Origin: Beijerinckiaceae bacterium
GTDB lineage: Bacteria; Pseudomonadota; Alphaproteobacteria; Rhizobiales; Beijerinckiaceae
Assembly: GCA_947370975.1 (NCBI GenBank)
Contig: CANBNG010000004.1
Coordinates: 162,644-226,643, forward strand
DNA: 64,000 nucleotides
Direction: 5' to 3'
In this document: piece by piece, positions 46,596 through 56,705 of the stretch
How positions within the stretch are numbered: the first letter of the stretch is position 1
Layout of the letters: each line of letters starts with the position of its first letter
Made by a program: the position numbers and the translations under genes
Notes under the pieces: generated by a model
Seen by the model: only the letters and a program-made list of their open reading frames with translations
Databases searched by the model: none
What the model was told of the DNA's origin: nothing

Positions 46596-47609
46596 GTGCA
46601 ATATATCGACGCCTTCAATCACTTCTTTCCGCGCGCCTTCTTCGATCGGATGCTCGCGATCCCGGGCACCGAACAGGCCATCGGCAAGCGCGTACGCGCC
46701 ATTCCCTGCATCTATGACCTCGACGAGCGCCTGCGCGTCATGGACATGTTCAAGGACAAGAATTACTCGCAGGTGCTCTCGATCTCGCAGCCCCCGCTTG
46801 AGCAGCTTGGGCCCCCGGAACTTGGCCACGAATTGTCCAAGATCGCCAATGACGGCCTGGCCGAACTCTGCGCGAAATATCCCGATCGCTTCCCCGGCTA
46901 TACGGCTTCGGTTTCGATGAACCATCCCGACGCCGCGCGCGAGCTTGAGCGCGCCTTCGACAATGGCGCCAATGGCGTGCAGATCTATTCCAACATTGCC
47001 GGACGTCCGCTCGACGAGCCCGAATATTTCGGCGTGTTCGAAGTCTGCGCCAAGCGCAACAAGCCGATCCTGATTCATCCGGCGCGCGCCGCCGACATGA
47101 CCGACTACAAGAACGAAGACAAATCCAAATATGAAATCTGGTGGACCTTCGGCTGGCCCTACGAAACCTCTGCCGCCATGGCGCGCATTGTGTTTTCCGG
47201 CATGCTCGACAAGTTGCCCGAGCTCAAGATCGTCGCGCATCATCTGGGCGCGATGGTGCCCTATTTCGAGGGGCGCGTAGGTCCGGGCTGGGATCAGCTG
47301 GGCAAGCGCACGTCGGATGAGGATTATTCAATCGTCCTGAAGAATCTGAAGAAGCGCCCCTTCGATTATTTCAAGGATTTCTACGCCGACACTGCGACCT
47401 TCGGTTCGCGCCCGGCCACCGAATGCGGCCTTGCCTTCTATGGGCAGGACAAGGTGCTGTTTGCCTCCGACTGCCCCTTCGATCCCGAAAAGGGCCCCGG
47501 CTATATCCGCGAGACCATTGCCGTTCTTGAATCGATCGACATGCCGCAGGAGATGCGGGAAAAGATCGCCTACAAGAATGCGCAGGAGCTCTTCGGGCTC
47601 AAGAAATAA
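46596..47609 (+). CDS. Amidohydrolase-2 family protein (ACMSD-like) with altered metal motif
   Basis: A 337-residue TIM-barrel protein of the amidohydrolase-2/ACMSD group, whose members are metal-dependent decarboxylases or hydrolases. GTG 46596 is the start, with GGGAGAGGAA upstream. The N-terminal metal motif, usually D-x-H-x-H, reads Asp5-Ala-Phe7-Asn8-His9, so the first His is missing. Later ligands are present: His in ILIHPARA, the His pair in KIVAHHLGAM, and Asp in FASDCPFDP. It may bind metal with an altered site. It converges with the 47613 gene with 3 bases between; substrate unknown. Confidence 0.82.
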   Translation: MQYIDAFNHFFPRAFFDRMLAIPGTEQAIGKRVRAIPCIYDLDERLRVMDMFKDKNYSQVLSISQPPLEQLGPPELGHELSKIANDGLAELCAKYPDRFPGYTASVSMNHPDAARELERAFDNGANGVQIYSNIAGRPLDEPEYFGVFEVCAKRNKPILIHPARAADMTDYKNEDKSKYEIWWTFGWPYETSAAMARIVFSGMLDKLPELKIVAHHLGAMVPYFEGRVGPGWDQLGKRTSDEDYSIVLKNLKKRPFDYFKDFYADTATFGSRPATECGLAFYGQDKVLFASDCPFDPEKGPGYIRETIAVLESIDMPQEMREKIAYKNAQELFGLKK

Positions 47610-47612
47610 GGC

Positions 47613-48056
47613 TCAGACCGCGTCGCGCTCCTGCGCGGCGTACCAGGTCAGCACGAAATAGGTCACGATGAGACCGACATCGAGGGCGAGCAACACGCGC
47701 CCGCCCTCGATGGTGCCCGGCAAGAAGCCGATCATGAACATTTGCGCGGAGACCGCGAAGAGCCAGAGCACGCCGCCCCAGGGCGCAGCCAGCCAGAGCC
47801 CCACCGCCGCCACAAGATTTGTCACGGCAAAAAATACCACCGCGCCAGCCTCGAGCGAGGGCAGTGAATCGAGCGGCAGATCGCTTGGCGCGAGAATGAC
47901 GCGCCATTGCGCCAGCCCCTGGATCAGCCAGAGCGCGGCAATGACGCGCATGAAAACGACGAGAAACAGGCCCCAGCGGGTCGCCCCATTGCCCTTGCCG
48001 CCGAGATGGATGACCTCGCTGCTGGCCGTATCGTCCGCCGGATGATGCAGGTTCAT
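47613..48056 (-). CDS. Small integral membrane protein (DUF6163-like)
   Basis: A 147-residue inner-membrane protein with four predicted helices: about 30-48 (GLFLVVFMRVIAALWLIQGL), 70-88, 90-110 and 120-140. It resembles the DUF6163 family found in Hyphomicrobiales, though I cannot confirm this by search. The ATG at 48056 is chosen because the 12 extra upstream codons have no conserved feature. It is divergent from hemB with 157 bases between the starts. Function unknown. Confidence 0.65.
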   Translation of the reverse strand: MNLHHPADDTASSEVIHLGGKGNGATRWGLFLVVFMRVIAALWLIQGLAQWRVILAPSDLPLDSLPSLEAGAVVFFAVTNLVAAVGLWLAAPWGGVLWLFAVSAQMFMIGFLPGTIEGGRVLLALDVGLIVTYFVLTWYAAQERDAV

Positions 48057-48114
48057 CGCTTGTCCATTCCAGCCAGCGGGCGCGGGCCTCACAGTTTCGA
48101 CGCATAGCCCCTGA

Positions 48115-49233
<1,119 letters not shown>

Positions 49234-49250
49234 ACCCATCGCGAGCGAGA

Positions 49251-49281
49251 AAAAAGGCCCGCGGTTTCCCGCGGGCCTTCT
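49251..49281. terminator. Bidirectional terminator between hemB and fadL
   Basis: An 11-bp stem (AAGGCCCGCGG with CCGCGGGCCTT), loop TTTC, A-run before and TTCTTC after. It lies between the convergent hemB and fadL stops. Confidence 0.82.
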
Positions 49282-49303
49282 TCATGTCTGATGCAAGGAG
49301 CGC

Positions 49304-50650
49304 TCAGCCCTTGGTGACGAGCACCGGCTTGGCGACCGACTTCGGCGCGTCATCCCAGCGATAGGTCAGGCCGAACGAAACGATGTCGACATGGCCCTTG
49401 GTCGTCGCAGCAAAGGGGATGGGGGTCGTGACGCTGATCGTGCCGGACTTGGCAAAGAGATGCGCATAAGAAGCATCGAAGCTCAGCTTCTGATCCCACT
49501 TGTAGCTCGCGCCAATGGTGGTCCAGGTGCGGTCGCTGTCAGGCAGACGTACGCTGCGCGTATCGCTCTTGATCGGAGACTTTTCCAACCCGAGGCCGGC
49601 GCGCAAGGTCAGGTCCGCATTCCAGGCATATTCGGCGCCCACGGATGCGTACCAGCTGTCCCGATAGTCAAACATCAGCGTCGTGGCGAGCGCATTGGCT
49701 GTCGTGTAAACCGGGAAGCGGCTGAACTTGGCCCAATGCGTCCACTCGAGGCCCGCGAGGACCGTAATATTATTCGTCAATTGCTGGCGCACACCGACAT
49801 TGACCTGATCGGGAAGGCGCAGGTCCGAGCGAATGTCGTAAGTGCCACCGGCCAAACCAGTGGTCGGGTTGCCACCGGGCGCAACGAACGTGCCCTCAAG
49901 CTTCGGATTGACGCGCGAGCGATAGCCGACGCCGATCTCGCCGCCAGCCCACGGCTTGGCCGTCGCGCCGAGCGTGAAGCCGAACGCCGTATCGTCACCC
50001 TTGAGCTCGCCGGTGGTCGCATTCGTGAAGATGGAATTGGGGACCAGGACACCGATATTGGTGTATCCGGCAGCATTTGCCGAGGTCAGGCGCACATTGA
50101 ATTTCATGATCTGCACGCCAGCGCCGACCGACAGCCAGTCGGTCAACTGGTAGGCGATGGTGGGCGTCGCATTGATCGAGCTGACTTTGGACGTGCGTCC
50201 ATAAAGCTGGCCAGACCAATTAAAGGGGTTGGTGGTGGCAAGGCCATAAGGCGCGTTGACCGACAGACCGAGCCAGAGCTTTTCATTGAGCTGCCAGGAC
50301 GCATAGCTCGCCGGCACGATGGCATCCTGCGCCATGTCGCCCGAGTCGCTGAGGCCGCCCGAGAGCTGAAGAGCTCCACTGGTGCCGCTTGTGGGCGAGA
50401 TCTTGGCGTAGGGCAGAATGCCCGAGAGAATGAACGAGGTTTGGATGCCGCGAATATCGGTCATCGTCGCCGGGTTCCAGAACATGGACGACAGGCCGGA
50501 GCCGCCGGCGGCTGCGCCGGCAAACGCGTTTCCAAGACCAATGGCGCTCTGCTCACGAAGAGCAAATCCGCCGGCCTGGGCGGCGCCGGTGGCGGCAAGA
50601 ATGGATGAGGCGGCGACACTGGCCAACCAAAGACGCTTCGACGTAATCAT
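49304..50650 (-). CDS. fadL: OmpP1/FadL-family outer-membrane transporter
   Basis: A 448-residue outer-membrane beta-barrel that takes up hydrophobic compounds such as long-chain fatty acids. The signal peptide covers about 1-26 (cleavage after AQA), and the mature N-terminal plug begins GGFALREQSAIGLGNAFAG, the FadL hallmark, followed by the NPA motif in FWNPATMT. The C-terminal half is alternating strands. Substrate could be fatty acids or aromatic hydrocarbons. It is monocistronic; its 286-base upstream region includes a 9-bp inverted repeat (AGCAAAGCT/AGCTTTGCT at 50767-50797) with no T-run. Confidence 0.9.
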   Translation of the reverse strand: MITSKRLWLASVAASSILAATGAAQAGGFALREQSAIGLGNAFAGAAAGGSGLSSMFWNPATMTDIRGIQTSFILSGILPYAKISPTSGTSGALQLSGGLSDSGDMAQDAIVPASYASWQLNEKLWLGLSVNAPYGLATTNPFNWSGQLYGRTSKVSSINATPTIAYQLTDWLSVGAGVQIMKFNVRLTSANAAGYTNIGVLVPNSIFTNATTGELKGDDTAFGFTLGATAKPWAGGEIGVGYRSRVNPKLEGTFVAPGGNPTTGLAGGTYDIRSDLRLPDQVNVGVRQQLTNNITVLAGLEWTHWAKFSRFPVYTTANALATTLMFDYRDSWYASVGAEYAWNADLTLRAGLGLEKSPIKSDTRSVRLPDSDRTWTTIGASYKWDQKLSFDASYAHLFAKSGTISVTTPIPFAATTKGHVDIVSFGLTYRWDDAPKSVAKPVLVTKG

Positions 50651-50936
50651 TTCAACCCCCTGCCACCCGGCTTACGTAGCGATGATCACACCGCGCCGGT
50701 TAAGCCGGAAGCTAATCCCGAGTGGGCCCAAGGTGCAATTTGAAGCGTTGACAAAATTGTAAGACAGCAAAGCTCGAAAAAAGCGTCAGCTTTGCTCAAA
50801 AATTGACCCAAGTGCCTGCAAAATGGGGATAATTAGAATGCTCCACCGCAGCGATAGCGCAAAAATGGACACACAATTTTCAAGGTTACCCCGTGTTTTT
50901 ACGCAGAGTGTCACAGCAGAGCCACAGGCAGACGCC

Positions 50937-51848
50937 TTACTGACCGAGCATCAGCTGGAGGTTCTGGACAGCGGCACCCGATGCGCCCTTGCCGAGATTG
51001 TCGAGTCGCGCGAGCACGACGGCATGGCCATGGCCCGCATGGGAGACGACGCGAATGTCGAGGCTGTTGGTATCATTCAGCCCCTCGGCATCGAGCTTGC
51101 CCGAAGTTTCGGCGGCAACGACCGACACATATTCCGAGCCTGCATAATGGGCCGCCAGAGCCGCCTCGAGATCGGCGGCGCGCGGCTTGCCCGGCAGCAT
51201 GTCGAGCATCAGGGGAATCGAAACGATCATGCCCTGCCGGAAATTGCCGACGGAGGGCACGAAGAGCACTCGGCGCGTGAGCCGGGCATAGGCCTGGATT
51301 TCGGGGATGTGCTTGTGTTCGAGCCCGAGCGCATAAAGCTCGAAGGGCGCGGCAGCACCGGCCTCATAGGCCTCGATCATCGCCTTGCCGCCGCCTGAAT
51401 AGCCCGAGACAGCGTTGATGCTGAGCGCCGCATCGGGCGCGATCAAGCCTGCATCGACCAGAGGACGCAGCGCCGCGATGGCGCCCGTCGCGTAGCAGCC
51501 CGGATTGGCGACGCGGCGCGCGACGGCAATGGCCTGGTCCTGCCCCTTCTGAAGCTCGGCAAATCCATAGGTCCAGCCCGGCGCGATACGATGCGCTGTC
51601 GAGGCGTCGAGAATGCGCGGACCACCGCCCGGCAGACTGTCTGCGAGCGCAACCGTCTCCTTGGCCGCTTCATCGGGCAGGCAGAGAATGACGACATCGA
51701 CGCCCGCAATCAGGGCGCGCTTGGCATCGGGATCCTTACGCTGGGCCGGATCGATGCTGACGAGTTCGATACCCACCTGCCCCGTCAACCGGTCGCGAAT
51801 CCCCAAGCCCGTGGTGCCGGCCTCGCCGTCGATGAAAATCCGCGCCAT
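50937..51848 (-). CDS. argC: N-acetyl-gamma-glutamyl-phosphate reductase (type 2 ArgC)
   Basis: NADPH-dependent reductase of the arginine pathway, 303 residues, the short type-2 ArgC common in alphaproteobacteria. [18 protein letters not shown] is its N-terminal nucleotide motif, and catalytic Cys118 lies in [19 protein letters not shown] and [11 protein letters not shown] are also conserved. It is alone here, downstream of the 28-residue membrane protein and its terminator; other arg genes are not in the window. Confidence 0.95.
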   Translation of the reverse strand: MARIFIDGEAGTTGLGIRDRLTGQVGIELVSIDPAQRKDPDAKRALIAGVDVVILCLPDEAAKETVALADSLPGGGPRILDASTAHRIAPGWTYGFAELQKGQDQAIAVARRVANPGCYATGAIAALRPLVDAGLIAPDAALSINAVSGYSGGGKAMIEAYEAGAAAPFELYALGLEHKHIPEIQAYARLTRRVLFVPSVGNFRQGMIVSIPLMLDMLPGKPRAADLEAALAAHYAGSEYVSVVAAETSGKLDAEGLNDTNSLDIRVVSHAGHGHAVVLARLDNLGKGASGAAVQNLQLMLGQ

Positions 51849-51934
51849 TTTCTCTCTCGTGAACTGGTGTCGCCCGCAGGCAAACTCACAGCGTCGTCGC
51901 GCTTCGTCCCGCGCAAGTCAACGGGGGTGGCGAC

Positions 51935-51967
51935 CAAAAAGGAAAGCCCCGGACATGCCGGGGCTTT
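51935..51967 (-). terminator. Terminator after the 28-residue membrane protein gene
   Basis: Read on the minus strand: 10-bp stem AAAGCCCCGG with its complement, 5-base loop, then TCCTTTTTGG. It ends the small gene's transcript before argC. Confidence 0.82.
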
Positions 51968-51993
51968 GCTCGTAGGCTCAGATATTGGACGGT

Positions 51994-52080
51994 TCAGCCG
52001 AAAAACGGAACCAGCGCAACCAGAGCAGTGATGACGACGCCTGTGCTGACGGCGATATATTCCATGCGGTTCTCAACCAT
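51994..52080 (-). CDS. 28-residue single-pass membrane micro-protein
   Basis: A small gene not normally called. It encodes 28 residues: MVENRMEYIA, then a hydrophobic helix VSTGVVITALVALVPF, ending FG. GGAGG lies six bases upstream of its ATG at 52080, a promoter-like pair of boxes lies at about 52127-52154, and a terminator follows at 51935-51967. The charged N-terminus and single helix suggest inner-membrane insertion, N-in. It could be a small subunit or regulator of a larger membrane complex. I do not recognise it as a named family; the gene context (argC downstream, unknown secreted protein upstream) gives no partner. Confidence 0.7.
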   Translation of the reverse strand: MVENRMEYIAVSTGVVITALVALVPFFG

Positions 52081-52126
52081 TTTGGCCTCCGGTGTTGCGA
52101 TGCAAAAACATCTTGTGCACTGCATA

Positions 52127-52154
52127 TAAACCGGCTTGGCCGCACAACAAGTGT
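52127..52154 (-). promoter_or_regulatory. Putative promoter of the micro-protein gene
   Basis: On the minus strand TTGTTG, 16 bases, TATATG, upstream of the 28-residue ORF. The match is moderate. Confidence 0.45.
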
Positions 52155-52247
52155 GCAGATCGAGGGGCAGCCATGCGTTATTCGCATGGACGACCCATTT
52201 TGGCCCCGCCTGCCCTGCTTTTATGGCTGGGCAGGCGTAAGCATTGC

Positions 52248-53510
52248 TTATTGGTTGGCCTTGAGCGTCACGTCAACGAGCGCCAAAAACTTTGCAGGAT
52301 CATTGATTTCGGCGAGCCGCGCGGCTGGCAGGGGCACGCCGCGCGCCTTGAGCGTGAGGTTGAAGCTTCTCGGGTCATTGATGAAGCTCTGGACGGATTG
52401 CGCCAGCGCCAGCGCTGACGGATCGCCTCCCAGCAGCAAGGGCAGCAATTGCGCCGACATGGCGGCTGTTTCAGCCTTGAAGGCAGCGGGCGACTTGCCC
52501 TGCTGGGCGGCCGCGAAAGCAATCCCCTTTTCGACAAGGCCGTCATTGACGAATTTGGCCTTGATCTCGGCAATCCCGACATCCAGGCCCGCAGCTGCCT
52601 TTTTAGCCATGTCCTGCTCGGTCAACAGTTCGGGCGCGATATTTGTGAAAGTGCCCGCCATGCCAAGCTTGCCGGCGTTGACGCCGCTCAACGTATAATC
52701 CTCAAGCACGAGGACGCGGGCGGCAGAATCATAACGCGCGCTGCCGGTGAAGCCGAACTCCAGCTTGTCGTAACCGAAAGCTTTGAGCCCCATGGCGAAA
52801 CCCGAGGCCTTGGGCGGCTCGATGACGAGACCGCGCGCTTCGCCCGACGCCTTGCGAGGAATATCGCCGTCATACTCGGTCACCCCGTTCAGGGCGGCGA
52901 GGCTGACCTTCACCAGATTGCCGCCCGGCGCATTGGCCTGAACATCAGCATCGGCAAAGCTGGCCTCGAAGCCCGCCCAGGAGAACCGACCGAGCTGAAG
53001 AGCTGCGCCTTCCAGATCATTGGCCTGCGCCGCTGCGATCAACGGACCGAGATTGCCGTTCTCAAGCTCGATCGCCTTGGACACGACAGAACCCACAGGC
53101 TTGCCTGCGTCCTTGAACGCGCCGGTAAAGCCATCGAGCGTGGCCTTGCGGAAGCGACCCTTGTTCAGACCCTCGGCGGTAAAAACGCCAAACGTCAGCT
53201 CGGCCTCATCGCCAGCCAGGCCCGCGCCGCGGATCGTTATCTTGTCGGCGGACATGCGGGCGGCAAGCCCCAGCGCATCGGCGGATTTCAAGTCAGACGA
53301 AAAAAAACGCGCGACTTCGTCCCGCGACAGATTCGTGTTCACCACATCCACGCGCGCAAGGCTCAATTCGCTCTTGGAAGCGCCGGCCGGAAGCTTCAAA
53401 TTTTCGAGGGTGACATTGTTCTGTGCCAGGGCAGGCACAATCGCCGCGACAAGGAAGGCAGCCGCAAATGCGGGGCAAGTCGCTGAGCGAAACGATAGAA
53501 ACGATTTCAT
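52248..53510 (-). CDS. Secreted protein of unknown function
   Basis: A 420-residue exported protein I do not recognise. A signal peptide spans about residues 1-30 (hydrophobic run, cleavage near ALA before Gln-Asn). The mature part alternates beta-rich stretches (KITIRGAGLAGDEAELTFGVF, GYDKLEFGFTGSARYDSAARVLVLEDYTLSG) with helical ones, as in large periplasmic proteins of the YdgA/AsmA style, but no motif is decisive. The ATG at 53510 has GGGAG upstream. It is monocistronic, between the 28-residue gene and mucR. Probably periplasmic or outer-membrane attached. Confidence 0.65.
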   Translation of the reverse strand: MKSFLSFRSATCPAFAAAFLVAAIVPALAQNNVTLENLKLPAGASKSELSLARVDVVNTNLSRDEVARFFSSDLKSADALGLAARMSADKITIRGAGLAGDEAELTFGVFTAEGLNKGRFRKATLDGFTGAFKDAGKPVGSVVSKAIELENGNLGPLIAAAQANDLEGAALQLGRFSWAGFEASFADADVQANAPGGNLVKVSLAALNGVTEYDGDIPRKASGEARGLVIEPPKASGFAMGLKAFGYDKLEFGFTGSARYDSAARVLVLEDYTLSGVNAGKLGMAGTFTNIAPELLTEQDMAKKAAAGLDVGIAEIKAKFVNDGLVEKGIAFAAAQQGKSPAAFKAETAAMSAQLLPLLLGGDPSALALAQSVQSFINDPRSFNLTLKARGVPLPAARLAEINDPAKFLALVDVTLKANQ

Positions 53511-53643
53511 GAAGGCTCCCGATGAATATGTCTCATCAGGATGAAGGAGTGGCGCGGCCGGCGCAAGCCGGCAACTAAACCTCTGCACAGGGCTGCGCTG
53601 CCCCGGAGGCCGTCAGAGACGGCACGGGGCAGCCTGCAGTGGC

Positions 53644-54090
53644 TTACTTCTTCTTGCCGCGACGGCGCTGGCCCAGACCAATCTTCTTGGCCATGGCCGA
53701 ACGCGCCTCGGCATAATTGGGCGCAACCATCGGATAATCGGCAGGCAAGCCCCACTTCTCGCGGTATTGCTGGGGCGTCATCTGATGAGCTGTGCCGAGA
53801 TGGCGCTTCAACGAGCGGAAGCTCTGGCCGTCTTCCAGGCAGATGATGTGATCGGGCGTGACCGTCTTGTTGATCGGAACCGCCGGCTTCAGCGGAACTG
53901 CAATGGCTGCAGGCGCAGCGGCAGCGGTCTCGACAACAGGCGCACCGGCCATGTCACGCAAAGACGAATGAAGAGCCTTAAGAAGATTGGGCAGTTCAGC
54001 CGCCGGTATTGAATTATTGGCGACATATGCTGCCGCGATCTCAGCCGCGAGGTGGATGAAATCGTCAGCGCCGGTATGCTCGTGATCCAT
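53644..54090 (-). CDS. mucR: MucR/Ros-family transcriptional regulator
   Basis: A 148-residue zinc-finger regulator controlling exopolysaccharide, motility and cell-cycle genes in Hyphomicrobiales. The single finger is ICLEDGQSFRSLKRHLGTAH; the second metal ligand is Asp rather than Cys (Cys-x-x-Asp), a variant seen in several MucR/Ros proteins, with two His closing the site. TPQQYREKWGLPADYPMVAPNYAEARS follows, as expected, with a Lys/Arg-rich tail. The ATG at 54090 fits better than an in-frame TTG 30 bases earlier. It may act on the polysaccharide genes at 62.5-64 kb. Confidence 0.92.
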   Translation of the reverse strand: MDHEHTGADDFIHLAAEIAAAYVANNSIPAAELPNLLKALHSSLRDMAGAPVVETAAAAPAAIAVPLKPAVPINKTVTPDHIICLEDGQSFRSLKRHLGTAHQMTPQQYREKWGLPADYPMVAPNYAEARSAMAKKIGLGQRRRGKKK

Positions 54091-54394
54091 AAGCTTGCTC
54101 GCGGATAATAGATGCCCCAAATCAGGCGTCGTATACCGATTAGCGCAAGGTCAGACCGAAGTAAACCGTCGATATCGTACAAGTGGATAGAACGTAAGGG
54201 AAATTTCGCCACGAAGGCGGATTCCGATGGGTGTTGAAGGCGATAAAATCAAGGCGGCGAGAGGCTTGTGCCAAACTTGATCTGAAATCCGAATAGAGAC
54301 TCCAAATAGAGCCCCATGAACGCCCTAGACAAGACCGCACCGCAGCAAGAATAGCTCCTGCCGAGCCCTTCCGCCCAGGGCCCGAATAGGCGCG
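54091..54394. other. 304-base intergenic region, no gene seen
   Basis: Lies between mucR and pit. It is relatively AT-rich near mucR and should hold the mucR promoter, which MucR proteins commonly autoregulate. Near the pit end, an imperfect 8-bp inverted repeat (54361-54388) without a T-run is the only structure seen. Confidence 0.5.
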
Positions 54395-55396
54395 TCAGGT
54401 CAGCGCCTTCGTCAGCAGGTAGAACCCCGCGCCGATCAGCGCGGCTGCGGGCATGGTCAGGAACCAGGCGATCACAATGTCCTTTGCGACATTCCACCGC
54501 ACCGCCGACGCGCGCTTGGCCGCACCGACACCCACAATGGCGCCCGTGATCGTATGGGTCGTCGAAACCGGAATGCCGTAATGAGTCGCGGCAAAAAGCA
54601 TGATGGCCCCGCCGGTCTCCGCAGCGCAGCCCTGCATGGGCGTGAGACGCGTAATCTTCGAGCCCATCGTGTGGACGATGCGCCAGCCCCCTGCAAGCGT
54701 GCCGATGCCCATGGCCGCCTGGCAGCTCAGCACCACCCAGAAAGGCACGTGGAAGCCACCCTCCAGCATGCCTTGCGAATAGAGAAGCACGGCAATGATG
54801 CCCATGGTCTTCTGCGCATCATTGCCGCCATGACCGAGCGAATAGAGCGAGGCGGAGACAAATTGCATCGAGCGGAAGAAATTATCGACCGCAGCCGGCG
54901 TCGAGCGCACGAACAGCCACGACAGAAGCCACATGAGCGTCAGTGCAAGGATAAAGCCCACTGTCGGCGACAGAAAGATCGCGAATGTCGTCTTGGTAAA
55001 GCCCGCCCAGATCACAGCCGAGGTTCCGGCCTTGGCGATGCCGGCACCCAGCAGGCCGCCGATCAGCGCATGCGAACTCGAGGACGGAATGCCCAGAACC
55101 CAGGTCAGAACATTCCAGATGATCGCGCCCATCAGCGCGCCGAAGATGACGCTCGAATCCACGATTTTTGGATCGACAATGCCCGATCCCACCGTCTGCG
55201 CGACGCTCAGACCAAACACCATGAAGGCGATGAAATTGAAGAAGGCCGCCCAGGCCACGGCATATTGCGGCTTGAGCACGCGCGTCGAGACGATGGTGGC
55301 AATCGAATTGGCGGCGTCATGCAAGCCGTTCAGGAAGTCGAACAGCAGTGCGACACCGATCAGGATGTAGAGATAGGTGAGGGAAATCGTCGACAT
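54395..55396 (-). CDS. pit: Low-affinity inorganic phosphate transporter Pit
   Basis: A 333-residue inner-membrane carrier for metal-phosphate/H+ symport with about nine helices. The two inverted PiT signature repeats are clear: FLNGLHDAANSIATIVSTRVL near the N-terminus and the SHGGNDAQK-like LGHGGNDAQKTMGII in the middle, plus PVSTTHTITGAIVGVG. It lies 21 bases after the DUF47 gene, the usual regulator/partner of Pit, so the two are co-transcribed. Confidence 0.93.
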   Translation of the reverse strand: MSTISLTYLYILIGVALLFDFLNGLHDAANSIATIVSTRVLKPQYAVAWAAFFNFIAFMVFGLSVAQTVGSGIVDPKIVDSSVIFGALMGAIIWNVLTWVLGIPSSSSHALIGGLLGAGIAKAGTSAVIWAGFTKTTFAIFLSPTVGFILALTLMWLLSWLFVRSTPAAVDNFFRSMQFVSASLYSLGHGGNDAQKTMGIIAVLLYSQGMLEGGFHVPFWVVLSCQAAMGIGTLAGGWRIVHTMGSKITRLTPMQGCAAETGGAIMLFAATHYGIPVSTTHTITGAIVGVGAAKRASAVRWNVAKDIVIAWFLTMPAAALIGAGFYLLTKALT

Positions 55397-55417
55397 GGGC
55401 GCGTCCTCCCTACCCGA

Positions 55418-56059
55418 TCAAAGGTGTTCGACAACAATCGTGTTGATGTGGTTGGCCACATCTTCAAACCGGTCGAGAACCTTTTCGAGATGCGCGTAAA
55501 TCTCGCCGCCCACGATGAAGCCCATCGGGTCGTTGGCGCGATGCAGGCGGAACAATTCCCGCAGGCCCGCATCGTGCAGGTCATCGGACTGTTCCTCGAG
55601 CCGCTGCATCTTGACCGCCATGGCCATGAGGCGGTTGGAATTCTTCTTCATGTGACGCAAGGCGTCGATCATATCGACCGTGATGTCGGCAGCACCGATA
55701 ACGAGATCGGCAATGGCGCGCATCTTCGGGTCGAATTCCGTCACTTCATAAAGAAGGATGCCCTTCGACGTCTGCTTCATCTGGTCGATGGCGTCATCCA
55801 TCGAGGCCACGAGCCCCTGGATGTCGCTGCGATCAAACGGCGTGATGAAGGTGCGACGGACCGCGAGCATAACTTCGCGCGTCACTTCATCGGCATCGTT
55901 TTCGAATTTCGACACGCGGGCTGCGCAAGCGGCGATGTCGGAGCCGGGCTCCAGAAGCTCCCGCAGGGCGCGTGAGCCCAGAACGAGCGTCTTGGCATGC
56001 TGCTCGAAATAATCGAAGAATTTCTCTTCGCGCGGCATGATTTTCTGGAACCAGGACAT
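55418..56059 (-). CDS. DUF47 (PhoU-like) phosphate-transport accessory protein
   Basis: A 213-residue all-helical PhoU-like protein of the DUF47 family. Motifs are MPREEKFFDYFEQHA, SKFENDADEVTREVMLAVRRTFITPFDRSDI (the E-x-x-x-D acidic metal-cluster motif) and the second repeat VKMQRLEEQSDDLHDAGLRELF. It probably modulates the Pit transporter encoded 21 bases downstream. GGAG precedes the ATG at 56059; the five extra upstream codons are not conserved. Confidence 0.9.
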   Translation of the reverse strand: MSWFQKIMPREEKFFDYFEQHAKTLVLGSRALRELLEPGSDIAACAARVSKFENDADEVTREVMLAVRRTFITPFDRSDIQGLVASMDDAIDQMKQTSKGILLYEVTEFDPKMRAIADLVIGAADITVDMIDALRHMKKNSNRLMAMAVKMQRLEEQSDDLHDAGLRELFRLHRANDPMGFIVGGEIYAHLEKVLDRFEDVANHINTIVVEHL

Positions 56060-56294
56060 CGGAAACTCCAGCACGGACGAATTGAACGCAATTCCCGAGA
56101 CGGGAATCGATCACAAGCAGCGTCATAGCACCGCTGCATGCCTTTGCGTGAGACCTCAGACCCTACGCTCAAGGCTTTGCCTGTGAACTACGGGTATGGC
56201 CGGATATGAAACGGCCACGCGCCGTTGCCGGGGCGTGGCCGAAAGGAAAGACAAGCGCGCTCAACGACCGCGAAACAGGATCGCTTTGATCCGT

Positions 56295-56672
56295 TCACGT
56301 CGATGGCGAGGACAGAAGCTCTTTCAATTCGCCGCTGTTGATCAGTTTAACAAGATCATCGGCGCCCCCAACTAAAATCCCGTTGACGAAAATCATGGGG
56401 AAGCTGGGCCAACCGGTCCACATCTTGAGCGCATTCCGCCGGCGCCAGTTATTGAAATAGTTGCCGTATTCGAGATATTTATACGCCACTCCAGCGGCAT
56501 CCAGAGCTTTGAGAGCTTTTTTCGGCATTGGGTTCATCCCCATGCCAACCACGACGACCCGGTCACCGACAAGAGCCGCCTGAACCTCACGAACAATGGA
56601 TTGGTGATGGTTCGCGACCTCCTGGCGAATGGCGGCGTGGATATGAGCTTCATCAAGGATAGGACGCGGCAT
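56295..56672 (-). CDS. Glutaredoxin-like protein lacking active-site cysteines
   Basis: A 125-residue thioredoxin-fold protein of the glutaredoxin group. The C-terminal half is a normal Grx: WTGWPSFPMIFVNGILVGG with the cis-Pro at 92, and DDLVKLINSGELKELL. Where glutaredoxins have CPxC or CGFS the sequence is Asn47-Pro-Met-Pro50, and the protein contains no cysteine at all, so it cannot do dithiol or monothiol chemistry. It could be a glutathione- or partner-binding scaffold. I start at 56672; a GTG 21 bases earlier is possible. It is located alone between DUF47 and the rplM-rpsI terminator. Confidence 0.8.
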   Translation of the reverse strand: MPRPILDEAHIHAAIRQEVANHHQSIVREVQAALVGDRVVVVGMGMNPMPKKALKALDAAGVAYKYLEYGNYFNNWRRRNALKMWTGWPSFPMIFVNGILVGGADDLVKLINSGELKELLSSPST

Positions 56673-56705
56673 GGTGATGGCTTTCTTCCGCACAACAAGT
56701 TGGTA

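Noticed and set aside
50767..50797. 9-bp inverted repeat upstream of fadL as a terminator
   Set aside because: There is no T-run on either strand and it does not sit at a gene end.
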